A DNA stretch of 64,000 nucleotides from Chlorobiota bacterium (GCA_013152085.1 JAADHC010000019.1:1-64000); one strand, 5' to 3'; numbered from the stretch's first letter, positions 1 through 9,776 are shown. Translations and numbers: made by a program. Notes: generated by a model from the letters alone, not told the origin.

Positions 1-76
1 CAGATTTTCAGTTTTTCGGGATTGGTAGAGCACAGGACTGAAAAGGTTTATTGAAGTAGAGATATATTTAAAAGCT

Positions 77-152
77 GGTGCCATAGCTCAGTTGGTAGAG
101 CACAGGACTGAAAATCCTGGTGTCCCTGGTTCAATTCCAGGTGGCACCACCA
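77..152 (+). tRNA. tRNA-Phe (anticodon GAA), CCA encoded
   Basis: 76 nt; acceptor GGTGCCA/TGGCACC pairs; D-arm GCTCAGTTGGTAGAGC; anticodon loop CTGAAAA; T-arm GGTTCAATTCC; encoded ACCA 3' end. Confidence 0.97.
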
Positions 153-276
153 CCGGGAAAAATGCCGCGAAAGCGGCATTTTTATTTAGCCCCATCCAAA
201 CGAAAGCTTGCTTTCAGTGCAGGAATAGGGCTAAATAAAAATAAACAGCCGGAGGCTGTAATTTTTCCCGGTGGTG
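148..276. repeat. Nested inverted-repeat element (16-bp outer arms, 14-bp inner arms)
   Basis: CACCACCGGGAAAAAT (148-163) is the reverse complement of 261-276; TTTTTATTTAGCCC (179-192) is the reverse complement of 228-241. Confidence 0.85.
158..184 (+). terminator. Intrinsic terminator-like hairpin downstream of tRNA-Phe
   Basis: AAAAATGCCGCGAAAGCGGCATTTTTA: GC-rich stem with GAAA loop followed by a T-run. Confidence 0.75.
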
Positions 277-330
277 TAGAGCCCGAAAGAGGAATCACCG
301 CATCGAGAGCAGCGAGATGCGGTAATTCCA
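258..330. repeat. 73-bp direct repeat copy A (hairpin-containing)
   Basis: Matches 389-461 with 2 mismatches; contains GGAATCACCGCATC...GATGCGGTAATTCC inverted arms. Confidence 0.9.
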
Positions 331-388
331 GGCACCAAGGGAACATATAATGATTGTGATAGTAAGGAGAGATAACGGGTGGTAAGCA

Positions 389-461
389 GTAATTTTTCCC
401 GGTGGTGCAGAGCCCGAAAGCGGAATCACCGCATCGAGAGCAGCGAGATGCGGTAATTCCA
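389..461. repeat. 73-bp direct repeat copy B (hairpin-containing)
   Basis: Matches 258-330 with 2 mismatches, 131-bp period. Confidence 0.9.
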
Positions 462-480
462 TATAAAACCCATGTGTCTG

Positions 481-1098
481 TTAATTGTTTCCTTTTAGTT
501 TCTGGATCTCTCTGTGATGGCTCACTACCATTTTTTCAATCCGTTCGCGGTTGTTTTTGCGGTAAGTTTCAAATTCTTCTTTCAACTCGTTCAGGTCTTT
601 TTTAAGCTGTACCGTTACTACCCTGTCTCTTTTGTACATTAATATGATGATGGTCAGGAGGGCGAGAAGTCCGGCAATAATTCCCCACATGAGGACATTA
701 TAACCGGTTTTGTTCATCTTAATACCCAAAAAAACAAGTGTGTTTTTTGTCCGGGTAACTTCTTCCAGGTCCTTTTTTGTTTTGGTTAAAGCAGCTTTAA
801 GTGAATCAATTTCAAGTTTAAGATTTTCTTGTTTCCGGGTTAATCCTGCAATGGTATTATTAGCTCCGGAAAGTGAATCCAGCGCATTGGTTATTAATTT
901 CTGGAAAACATCCTCACGGATAGCGCGGAAGTTATCATAAATTCTGGTTTTATTCTGAATATAATTGATTTGGTCCTGAAGAGTGGCTGTATCCATCATC
1001 ATGATGATCCTGGATTGTCCCCGAACCATTTGTGAAGAAGATGCCAATAAAATAAATGTAATAATCAACAAGGACAAGAAACGGAAATATTCTTTCAT
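481..1098 (-). CDS. Conserved hypothetical protein: signal-like N-terminus, coiled coil, one TM helix, coiled coil
   Basis: ORF 205 aa; hydrophobic N-terminus, central TM NVLMWGIIAGLLALLTIIILMY flanked by heptad-rich segments. Confidence 0.8.
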   Translation of the reverse strand: MKEYFRFLSLLIITFILLASSSQMVRGQSRIIMMMDTATLQDQINYIQNKTRIYDNFRAIREDVFQKLITNALDSLSGANNTIAGLTRKQENLKLEIDSLKAALTKTKKDLEEVTRTKNTLVFLGIKMNKTGYNVLMWGIIAGLLALLTIIILMYKRDRVVTVQLKKDLNELKEEFETYRKNNRERIEKMVVSHHREIQKLKGNN

Positions 1099-1301
1099 TG
1101 CTTTGATATTTTTAGTTATAATAAATAACCTATGAACGGATTAAGATGAGAATAAGTATTATATGATATGTTTTTAAAGTTTGGTTTCGTTTCTTCCGGT
1201 AATACTGCCCGACGATATATTTTTGTAAAAATACTAATTTTATGATGAGATGGGGGCTATTTCCCATATCTGCTTATTTTTTGTATTTTCATCCGTTTGT
1301 T

Positions 1302-2000
1302 ATGAAACTACCGATGAGAAGATATTTTATCTTGCTTTTTTTGTCCATTTATCCGGCGGCCATCTGGTCACAGCAAAAACAGCTGGATCTTGCATTGCAA
1401 AGCGGTATTTCGCTACCTGCCGGGAACTATCGTTCGCACAATCTCACCGAAGGGGCTTTCACGCTTCCCGGATTTTATACAGGTATTGAATCCACATTGT
1501 TTTTTTCCCGGAATATCGGCGTTGTGATAGGTTCAGGTATAAATCTGCATCCGGTAGATGTTGTTGCACTTTCCGAAGCAAAAACGGTTTCTGATCCGTT
1601 CATGACCAGTGTTGTAATCCGGTCTGAACCCTATCAGATGATTACACTGACTGCCGGTCCCGTGATAAAAGTGCCCGTTTCCGGAAGATTTTCAATAATC
1701 GGCTTTGGACAGGGGGGAATCATGTGGGGAAAAACACCACATCAACTATATAAACCACAATATTTTATAACAGGTCCCGATTTTTTTGAGATAACTTCAT
1801 CCAGGGATAAAAGCTTTATGTTGTCATCGGGGATAGATATTCAATACCGTTTAAGCTCATGCCTGAAATTAAAACTTGCCGGAACATGCAATTATGCTAA
1901 AATGTCTTTCGGGTTTTATGGAGCTTCCGGATATAGGGTTGATATTAAGCAGGTACTGTTTTTTAATATTCTTGCAGGGGTAGTAATCCCTTTGATATAA
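1302..2000 (+). CDS. Putative outer-membrane beta-barrel protein (PorT-like size)
   Basis: ORF track starts at 1242; internal Met at 1302 gives signal peptide MKLPMRRYFILLFLSIYPAAIWSQQ; alternating aromatic strands. Confidence 0.7.
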   Translation: MKLPMRRYFILLFLSIYPAAIWSQQKQLDLALQSGISLPAGNYRSHNLTEGAFTLPGFYTGIESTLFFSRNIGVVIGSGINLHPVDVVALSEAKTVSDPFMTSVVIRSEPYQMITLTAGPVIKVPVSGRFSIIGFGQGGIMWGKTPHQLYKPQYFITGPDFFEITSSRDKSFMLSSGIDIQYRLSSCLKLKLAGTCNYAKMSFGFYGASGYRVDIKQVLFFNILAGVVIPLI

Positions 2001-2231
2001 TAATCATTTGATTGAATTAGTGTTTTTCATACGTTTAAAATTTTATTCATGAGATCGCTTTGCTCAGTTCATGCTCGTTTCATAATCTTTTCAACCCGTA
2101 CAAAACCGTATTGATTAAGAGACATAACGGACAATAGGATCAGAGTCTTTTATCCCTTATAATTTCCATTGAAGTAAAGACTTGTGGACTAAAATGGTAC
2201 ATCATAACATTTACAGGGGAACGGGATCTTT

Positions 2232-2729
2232 TTATTTTATGATTTTTTCGTAAATAAAAAAAGTATACGGATGAGGATTTTGAACATTTGCTTCATGATG
2301 CTTTTCTGATAAGGTTTTCCACATCCTCATATCCAGCTCAGGATAGAATGTATCTCCTTCAACTTCCGTATCAATGATTGTCAGGTAGATCCGTTGGACA
2401 ATCGGGAGAGTTGCTTTATAGATTTCACCTCCCCCGATGATAAATGCTTCGGTTTCTCCGTGATCTTCCGAATAGTTTAAGGCGTCTGCAACACTGTTGA
2501 CAATCACACATCCGGGAGCATAGTAATCTTTCTGTTGTGTAACCACTATATTGACCCGGTTGGGGAGTGCTTTGCCGTTGGCTTCAAAGTTTCTGCGTCC
2601 CATGATCACGTGGTGTCCGCGGGTTATGCGAAAAAAGTAAGCCAGATCATCCGGCATATGCCAGGGTAACCGGTTATTTTTTCCGATGACACGGTTCCTG
2701 GCCATGGCAGCTATGTGTGAAATGATCAT
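2232..2729 (-). CDS. folA: Dihydrofolate reductase
   Basis: IAAMARNRVIGKNNRLPWHMPDDLAYF and HHVIMGRRNFEA motifs; 165 aa. Confidence 0.95.
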   Translation of the reverse strand: MIISHIAAMARNRVIGKNNRLPWHMPDDLAYFFRITRGHHVIMGRRNFEANGKALPNRVNIVVTQQKDYYAPGCVIVNSVADALNYSEDHGETEAFIIGGGEIYKATLPIVQRIYLTIIDTEVEGDTFYPELDMRMWKTLSEKHHEANVQNPHPYTFFIYEKIIK

Positions 2730-2782
2730 ACCGGGATTAAAGATACAACATTTACATAAGGCGGCGACTGCGGGGAAGCAGG

Positions 2783-4213
2783 TTACGTATGGTCATTGGC
2801 TACTCTGCCTTTCAGAATAAACCGGTCGTAGAAAAACAACAGGATACTAGCAAAGACGGCGATACCTGAAAATAAGATCCAGATATGTGAAGGATGATAA
2901 TGATCCCATAAATACCGGTTAAGTTCTGTGCTGTTCATCCCGAAAATTTCCTGGGCCCGATGCACATAGTCATTCTGTGTAAAACCGGCTGAAATCTCAG
3001 GCATGGATATCCCCCGTGCAGCGATTTCCCTGGTCAGTAACGTAAACTTTTCACTAATTCCTGCATAGAGTTTTCCCGAAAGGATCCCCGCAAGGAAATG
3101 TCCTGCAGCTATGGGTAGGAAAGATGTCCCCATATACAACGCTTTCTTATCCGGCGGGGCAATACGCCCTACATATTCAGTAAACTTTGGCGAACTGGCC
3201 ATCTCGCCGATGGCAAAAACAAGTATGCCGAAAATTACTACCCAGGCATGTTGACTGGTAAACATAAAAAAGAGACCGCCGGCGAGGATCATAATTCCTG
3301 TCATCATGGCCTGCAATGGTTTAAACCGCATGGCAATAGACGAAATAATCAGCTGCAGCAGTATGATGAAAAAAGCATCGAGACTGGTAAGGGTAACGGC
3401 CGTGAGTTGTCCGGGTTCCATGCCCAGCAATATCCCCAGCTTATCCAGATCTACCCAGTCATCAAGAAAGACGGGAAATGAATAATATAGCTGGTTGAAT
3501 GCCGTCCAAAACAGGATCATGATCACCAGGAAAATGACATAACGCCAGTTACTGAGTGTTACCAGAATATTCTGCAGTGCCTGCACGATGTTTTTTCCCA
3601 GGGATGCTGTATTTTTTTCCCTGCCCGGTTCGCGGAAAAAGAAGAAAACAAAAATATAGTTTATCGCAATCGTAATCATTGACATCCAGAAAACATAATT
3701 CCAGTTGATTTTATAAAGCAATCCGGAGACAAAGGGTCCGATAAACCCTCCTACGTTTATCATCATGTAAAATATCCCGAACCCGATGGAAGAGGTCTCT
3801 GCCGTTGTCGTTTTTGCGATCATCGCCGAAACAATAGGCTTGAAAAATGCCCCGGCAGTCGCCAGGAAAATATAAGCAAAAAAGATGGTCCCATATGTCT
3901 GAAAATGTCCCATCATAAAATAACCCATCACATACATCGTGAAGGATAAAATGAGCACTTTTTTATAACCAATCTTGTCGGCAATGGCCCCGGTGATCAA
4001 CGGAAGAAAGTATAGTAGCATGGATCCTGTACCCATAATCAGACCCTTTTGTGCCTGGGTAAATCCCAGGGCACCGGTGTCCCTCGATAAGGTGAGGTAT
4101 AAAGCAAGGGCATTGTAAAATCCATACCACGCCCAACGCTCAAACAGTTCCATCAGGTTGGAAATCCAGAATACCCTTTTAAAACTTTTTATTACAGTTC
4201 CAAGACCGGCCAT
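2783..4213 (-). CDS. MFS transporter, POT/peptide-transporter-like
   Basis: 476 aa with about 12 TM segments; LMELFERWAWYGFYNALALYL resembles POT-family N-terminus. Confidence 0.8.
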   Translation of the reverse strand: MAGLGTVIKSFKRVFWISNLMELFERWAWYGFYNALALYLTLSRDTGALGFTQAQKGLIMGTGSMLLYFLPLITGAIADKIGYKKVLILSFTMYVMGYFMMGHFQTYGTIFFAYIFLATAGAFFKPIVSAMIAKTTTAETSSIGFGIFYMMINVGGFIGPFVSGLLYKINWNYVFWMSMITIAINYIFVFFFFREPGREKNTASLGKNIVQALQNILVTLSNWRYVIFLVIMILFWTAFNQLYYSFPVFLDDWVDLDKLGILLGMEPGQLTAVTLTSLDAFFIILLQLIISSIAMRFKPLQAMMTGIMILAGGLFFMFTSQHAWVVIFGILVFAIGEMASSPKFTEYVGRIAPPDKKALYMGTSFLPIAAGHFLAGILSGKLYAGISEKFTLLTREIAARGISMPEISAGFTQNDYVHRAQEIFGMNSTELNRYLWDHYHPSHIWILFSGIAVFASILLFFYDRFILKGRVANDHT

Positions 4214-4402
4214 TTGTTAGTCCTCCTCTTTTCTGAGAATAAAGCGCTAAAGTAAAAATTTGAAACCGGAACACAAAGATATAAATATATATACATATTA
4301 AAATATATATTAAAATATATATAATATTATTAATTAATATATATATAAATACATATTAAAATACATAATAATAAGATTTTTACGGGAAATAATTGTGAAT
4401 GC

Positions 4403-5068
4403 CTATTCCGGGATGTTTGAAGGATTTGAACTGTAGAAATAGGCTGCTTTTTCAGATAAATCGTCGAAAGTTACCATATCCGGATCGTGGAATTCATAAA
4501 GGAATCCTGCCATGGCAAAATCACCTATGCACATGGTGAAGTGAACAAAACCGGTAATCAGCATGCTCCAGATCAATAATGAATCTATCCCGGGAAGCAG
4601 GGGAATACCAAGCAGAATGACAGAAAGAATCAGAGCAGGGGCAAAGGCAATACGTCTGAACCATTTCACATCAACAGGGAAACGGTCGGCAGCAATATAA
4701 AAGAAAAAAAGTTTCCAGTCAGCCCCGATCCTGATCCGTGGTGCTCCCGCAAGAAGATAAACCAATCCGTGAATTCCTTCGTGTACAGGAATGGAAAGAA
4801 CCGGAAAAACCACGAACCCTAATGCAGCATACCGGAACCATTGTCCTGCCGGATAAATATCATGGATACAACTAAACGGATATACAATGACGGCAGTTAA
4901 TAAGGCAAGGAGAATGATGTAATAAACAAATGTTACGGGATTTCTTCTGCCGGCCTGATGTAGCACAAACTCTGGTATCTCTCTGAAAACAAGTTTATAT
5001 GCCAGCTTAAACTGTGGGTTATTCCTGATCTGCTCACTATCCTTGATTACTTTCCGGCTCATACTCAA
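4403..5068 (-). CDS. DUF3267-type membrane protein (putative metalloprotease fold)
   Basis: 221 aa; PVHEGIHGLVYLLAGAPRIRIG motif in TM context. Confidence 0.75.
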   Translation of the reverse strand: MSMSRKVIKDSEQIRNNPQFKLAYKLVFREIPEFVLHQAGRRNPVTFVYYIILLALLTAVIVYPFSCIHDIYPAGQWFRYAALGFVVFPVLSIPVHEGIHGLVYLLAGAPRIRIGADWKLFFFYIAADRFPVDVKWFRRIAFAPALILSVILLGIPLLPGIDSLLIWSMLITGFVHFTMCIGDFAMAGFLYEFHDPDMVTFDDLSEKAAYFYSSNPSNIPE

Positions 5069-5311
5069 AAATACGGAAATTCAGTCATTTATCCATCTCC
5101 TTTTTTTTAAGAAATAAGGCAGAAATGGATATTCTGCTCAGGGTCACATCAGGTAAATTGATGATTTAAACAGGTGAACCCACAATTGTCTGATATTGTG
5201 GTATGTTTTTTGGTTAAGAAACTTCGACGGTGTAATATTCGTACTATGAATATATGTTACGGTAATTTGTATGGGAATCATTCGTTTATGATCTAAAAAG
5301 CTGTTGTTTCT

Positions 5312-5920
5312 ATGCGTAAGGGAATGTTAATTATATTGTTCTTAGCCACTGTTGCTGCAGTTTACGCTCAGGAGGTTAACCCGAAGTCCCGGGTGGATAC
5401 TTCAAAAACAGCTGTCCTGCGCGTTACGCGTATTGGGAACGACACACTTCCTTTGTATGATATTCATGAGATTGAAATCTATCCCCGGCCGCATTTTAAA
5501 AACCGGAGACAGTACCGGAGATACAGCCGGTATGTTCGAAACGTAAAAAAAGTATATCCTTTTGCAAAATATCTGGGAAACCTGATGGATGTGATGGAGC
5601 AGCATCTGGATTCGTTACAGACCGATCAGGAACGCCGACGTTACATTAACGGTGTGGAAAAAGATCTCAAAAATAAATTTGAGGACGATATTCTAAACAT
5701 GACCTACAGCCAGGGCAAAATATTGTTGAAGCTGATCAACCGGGAAACGGGAAAAAGTTCGTATGCCATACTGGATGAAATGAAAGGTGACTTTGCCGCA
5801 TCTTTCTGGCAGACAATAGCCCGTATTTTCGGTACCAACCTGAAAATGCAGTTCGATCCGGAAGGTGATGACAGAATCCTCAACCAGATTGTCCTGATGA
5901 TTGAAAGCGGACGGATCTGA
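5312..5920 (+). CDS. DUF4294 family protein
   Basis: Signal peptide, then DTLPLYDIHEIEIYPRPHFKNRRQYRRYSRYVRNVKKVYPFA. Confidence 0.8.
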   Translation: MRKGMLIILFLATVAAVYAQEVNPKSRVDTSKTAVLRVTRIGNDTLPLYDIHEIEIYPRPHFKNRRQYRRYSRYVRNVKKVYPFAKYLGNLMDVMEQHLDSLQTDQERRRYINGVEKDLKNKFEDDILNMTYSQGKILLKLINRETGKSSYAILDEMKGDFAASFWQTIARIFGTNLKMQFDPEGDDRILNQIVLMIESGRI

Positions 5921-5929
5921 ACCGCAATT

Positions 5930-6592
5930 CTAATCCCCGGACAATTCCAATAATGCTTTTACCACATTCATTGCTCCGTCGGCAATCTGGGTGATATTGG
6001 CATCAAGCATGTAACAGGGTGTCGTTGCCACATTATATTTTTTATCGACGACTACTTCACCATGTGTGGTTTGGATATGTCTGGCACCCATGGACTCTAT
6101 AGCTTTTGAAGTGTCTGCGTCCTGCCCGATAGTCAGCTCTACATCACCCAGTACTCTGGCCACCACGACGGGTGAAATGCACAAAGCTCCGACAGGTTTT
6201 TCTGCTTTTACCATTTCCTTTATGGCCGAAGCAACCTCTTCGTTAACATTACATTCAGCCCCTTTGAATGCAAAATCGCACAGGTTTTTTGCTACTCCAA
6301 ATCCACCGGGAAAAATAAGCACATCAAATTCACGGGCATTAAACTGATCCAGCGGTTTGATCTTTCCACGGGCAATGCGGGCCGATTCAATCAGTACATT
6401 CCGGGATTCATTCATTTCCTCACAGGTAAGATGATTAATAACATGGTGTTGCGGAATATCAGGGGCAAACACTTCATAGGTAGCTCCCTGTTTCATGATG
6501 GCATACAAGGTCATAGTGGCTTCATGAATTTCAGCACCGTCATAAACACCACAACCCGAAAGGACTACAGCAAATTTTTTTGTACTTTTCAT
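5930..6592 (-). CDS. elbB: Isoprenoid biosynthesis glyoxalase ElbB (DJ-1/PfpI-like)
   Basis: VVLSGCGVYDGAEIHEATMTLYAI and FPGGFGVAKNLCDFAFKG motifs. Confidence 0.92.
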   Translation of the reverse strand: MKSTKKFAVVLSGCGVYDGAEIHEATMTLYAIMKQGATYEVFAPDIPQHHVINHLTCEEMNESRNVLIESARIARGKIKPLDQFNAREFDVLIFPGGFGVAKNLCDFAFKGAECNVNEEVASAIKEMVKAEKPVGALCISPVVVARVLGDVELTIGQDADTSKAIESMGARHIQTTHGEVVVDKKYNVATTPCYMLDANITQIADGAMNVVKALLELSGD

Positions 6593-6679
6593 ACGTTTAA
6601 ATTTTATGTTCGTTTAATGATCTTTAATATTAATTTGGGCTAACTAATTTAAGGAAAATCTGCCTGTTTTTATAAAAAG

Positions 6680-7261
6680 ATGAAATCTTTCAAACGATTA
6701 TTTATTGGAATCCCTGTCCCTCAGAATCGTATACTGCTCGACTTTGTAGGGGAAATGCAAAGGACCTTTATTCAAAGCCGGATAAAATGGGTTCCTTCCG
6801 GAAACTGGCATTTTACACTCCGTTTTCTGGGGGATACTCCGGTACGGGCCATCAGTCCCATAGTGGAAATGATGCAACGTAATCTTTCATCATTACCGGC
6901 TTTCAAAGGCCGGATAGCAGGTATCGGAGTGTTTAAAAGTTTACGGGAACCGAAAGTTTTATGGTGTGGTATATATCCGGCAGAACCTTTTCAGGACATC
7001 TATAAAAGAATCTCTCCTGTGGCTGCAATAACAGGTAGTCCGGCTGTAAAAGAACGGTTTACACCACATCTTACCCTGGGCAGGATAAAATGGTTACATG
7101 ATATGGAATTGTTCAGGCACTGGATTGAAAAATATGAATACAACCCTTTTTTCAGTTTCCATGTTCATAATGTAGTGTTATACGAAAGTGTCCTGAAATC
7201 TTCCGGACCGGTTTATCATATTGTTGAGAAGATTTCTCTTCATAAGCTGAGTTCGACATAG
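6680..7261 (+). CDS. thpR: RNA 2',3'-cyclic phosphodiesterase (2H superfamily)
   Basis: Two HxTx motifs (HFTLRFLG, HLTLGRIK); 193 aa. Confidence 0.92.
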   Translation: MKSFKRLFIGIPVPQNRILLDFVGEMQRTFIQSRIKWVPSGNWHFTLRFLGDTPVRAISPIVEMMQRNLSSLPAFKGRIAGIGVFKSLREPKVLWCGIYPAEPFQDIYKRISPVAAITGSPAVKERFTPHLTLGRIKWLHDMELFRHWIEKYEYNPFFSFHVHNVVLYESVLKSSGPVYHIVEKISLHKLSST

Positions 7262-7264
7262 GAA

Positions 7265-8674
7265 CTACATTCCTCTTCCCCTGCAAATGGTGAGAAGAGT
7301 CAGAATTAATATTTTGAAATCAATGTAAAGAGACATATTCTTGATGTAATTAAGATCATATTGCAACCGTTCGACCATTTGATCCACATTCTCCGCATAA
7401 CCGTACTGAACCTGTCCCCATGAGGTAATGCCCGGTTTAACTTTTTGAAGATAGATATAATCCGGATCTTTCTTAACAATCTGATCAACAAAGAATTTTC
7501 TTTCCGGCCTGGGCCCGACAATTGACATATCCCCTTTAAGCACATTGATAAAATTGGGCAATTCATCCAGCCTTGTTTTACGCAGGAACCGTCCCACGGG
7601 TGTGATTCTCGGATCATTCCTGCTGGAAAGTGCCGGTCCGTTTATTTCGGCATTCTTAACCATGGTCCTGAATTTATAAATAGTAAAAGGTTTTCCATGC
7701 CTGCCGATTCTTTCATGGGAATAAATTACAGGTCCGTCAGAGCTGATTTTAATAATGACGGAAACAACCAGGGAAACAGGAAGTGTGACGACAAGAATAG
7801 TCAATGCTGATACATAATCGAAGACTGTTTTAACCATAACCTGCCATACCGGCATCAACTCATAGTTGATTTGCAGATAAGGAACATCAAGCAACGGTTG
7901 GATTTTTACTCTTCCCAGTAAAGCCGGATAAAGGGAAGGGATGGCTTTTACAGATACCTGCAAATAGATGATTTTGTTCATAATTTCTCCGATATATCTT
8001 GACAGATCAGGAGAAAAAGCCAGGATAACCTCATCAATCTGATGCTTTGTAATGATCCTGGACAAATCAGAAATTTTTCCGAGAACCGGAACAGGAAGAG
8101 CGTTTTCATCACAACTTTTTGTTACCGGTACAATCCCGATAACACGGTTTCCGGCATACTTGTTTTTTTGAAGATATTGAATGTTCTCAGTCAACTCGTT
8201 CCCCGTTCCGATAATTAAAGTCTGGAAAGCAAGAGGGCCGGCTAACATTCGATGGTGGATTATTGTAGTATGAATAAGCCTGGGAAAATAAGTCAGCACA
8301 AATTGCAGGGAAAATAGAACAATAAATGAACGGTAATAATCTGTATAGTTGCTGGTGATGTCGTTAAGGATCACGGTAAAATGGAGAATAATGGTTCCTG
8401 TCAGTGAAATCACAAATGTCTGTGCCAGTTCTTTCAGTCTCGATTTCCTGATAATGTTGCGGTAATAGCCTGATAAAAAGTGCAGGATCAACCACATCAG
8501 TGGAATGCAAAGAAGACCGATGAAGAAGGTTGTATCCAGACGGACTTCCACCGGGTTACCGAAGAAAGGTGTCTCAACATATTTCTTCCGGTAAATGAAA
8601 AATAGTGCCCATGCAGTAATGGCTGCCAGGTAATCAAAAAAGATATAGAAAAAAAGGTGTTTCTTATGTTTCAT
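7265..8674 (-). CDS. Exopolysaccharide biosynthesis polyprenyl glycosylphosphotransferase
   Basis: N-terminal TM region; C-terminal YKFRTMVKNAE...RFLRKTRLDELPNFINVLKGDMSIVGPRPE sugar-transferase signature. Confidence 0.93.
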   Translation of the reverse strand: MKHKKHLFFYIFFDYLAAITAWALFFIYRKKYVETPFFGNPVEVRLDTTFFIGLLCIPLMWLILHFLSGYYRNIIRKSRLKELAQTFVISLTGTIILHFTVILNDITSNYTDYYRSFIVLFSLQFVLTYFPRLIHTTIIHHRMLAGPLAFQTLIIGTGNELTENIQYLQKNKYAGNRVIGIVPVTKSCDENALPVPVLGKISDLSRIITKHQIDEVILAFSPDLSRYIGEIMNKIIYLQVSVKAIPSLYPALLGRVKIQPLLDVPYLQINYELMPVWQVMVKTVFDYVSALTILVVTLPVSLVVSVIIKISSDGPVIYSHERIGRHGKPFTIYKFRTMVKNAEINGPALSSRNDPRITPVGRFLRKTRLDELPNFINVLKGDMSIVGPRPERKFFVDQIVKKDPDYIYLQKVKPGITSWGQVQYGYAENVDQMVERLQYDLNYIKNMSLYIDFKILILTLLTICRGRGM

Positions 8675-8780
8675 TAAAACGGCAGGTACGTCATTTAGGT
8701 TTGAAAATGGTTACAGGTTATCCATAAATAACGATAAAGAAAGAAGATTAGTTTGTTTAAATATAGAAAAATGTAAACCG

Positions 8781-9692
8781 TCAGGTTATTCGTGAAGTCA
8801 GTTTCTCACGGATACCGGAAAATAACTGGGCTGTATGTAACCTGTCTTCTATGGTTGGCGCTATTGATTTGCCTGATCCGGTCTCTTCAATAGCCCTGAT
8901 CCAATGCATATAAGGATCGGCCACAGATCGTTTTCTGTATCTCTTTTTATGTTGTTTCCATATCCCCTCCGGGGTCGGAGATTCGTAAACTACCAGTGAT
9001 TTTGCTGAATACCAGGTAATAATGTTTCGGGGTTGACGTATAATAAAATATCCTTCCGGACGACCTGTTCCCTGAATCATGATCTCTGTGCGTGCCCCCG
9101 AATCGTATTCCAGCTGGACAAAAATAAAATCTGTTTTATGGTTGGTCAGTGTGTATGAATTTACCACCGACCGCATAAAATGTCCCCTGGTGAGCAACAG
9201 ACTTATCTCAATCTGGTCATGAAGAAGTGCAAAAGAATCCTGTATTCTTTCGATATCCTTTCTGATATAAAAATGGCAAAGAAAAGGATCCTGAATGGCA
9301 GAACGGATTTGTGTAAAAACCGGATCATACCAATATCCATTATAACAAATAGCGGGGGTCCCGGCTTCACTACTAAGCTTGGTGATTTCGTCAAGTAGCG
9401 GAAGTGGCAGGTTGCTTGTGGAGAGAAAAAATACCGGAATTCCCTTCTTAATAGCTATTCTGACAAGCTCCATCTGATCCTGTTGCAGTTCAGTAAATAA
9501 TATCCTGTCATAATCCCCGCCTAAATACCGTGAAATATCATTTTCCCCGGATTTTATTAAGGAATCAGATCCTGACAGGGGGAAAATAATTTTCTTACAT
9601 TGAAACCTTTTACTACGGTGCAGGTGGGTTACCAGACCGGTGGAAGCATCCGTTTGTCCGACGACACCGATATTTATCATATTTTTGTACAA
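8781..9692 (-). CDS. Divergent Gfo/Idh/MocA-like oxidoreductase
   Basis: 303 aa; INIGVVGQTDASTGLVTHL N-terminal Rossmann-like start; overall layout resembles the family but motifs are weak. Confidence 0.5.
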   Translation of the reverse strand: MYKNMINIGVVGQTDASTGLVTHLHRSKRFQCKKIIFPLSGSDSLIKSGENDISRYLGGDYDRILFTELQQDQMELVRIAIKKGIPVFFLSTSNLPLPLLDEITKLSSEAGTPAICYNGYWYDPVFTQIRSAIQDPFLCHFYIRKDIERIQDSFALLHDQIEISLLLTRGHFMRSVVNSYTLTNHKTDFIFVQLEYDSGARTEIMIQGTGRPEGYFIIRQPRNIITWYSAKSLVVYESPTPEGIWKQHKKRYRKRSVADPYMHWIRAIEETGSGKSIAPTIEDRLHTAQLFSGIREKLTSRIT

Positions 9693-9776
9693 CTTTGTGC
9701 AAACATACCATATTTTTACTGGTAAAATAGCATCCTCATTATCAAATTATTAACGGTTAATTGTTGAAAAACAGAC

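Noticed and set aside
120-350. 76-aa ORF starting inside tRNA-Phe
   Set aside because: Overlaps the tRNA, a terminator and inverted repeats; composition follows the repeats and not a protein.
258-461. CRISPR-like array
   Set aside because: Only two 73-bp copies with internal hairpins and one 58-bp gap; no cas genes.
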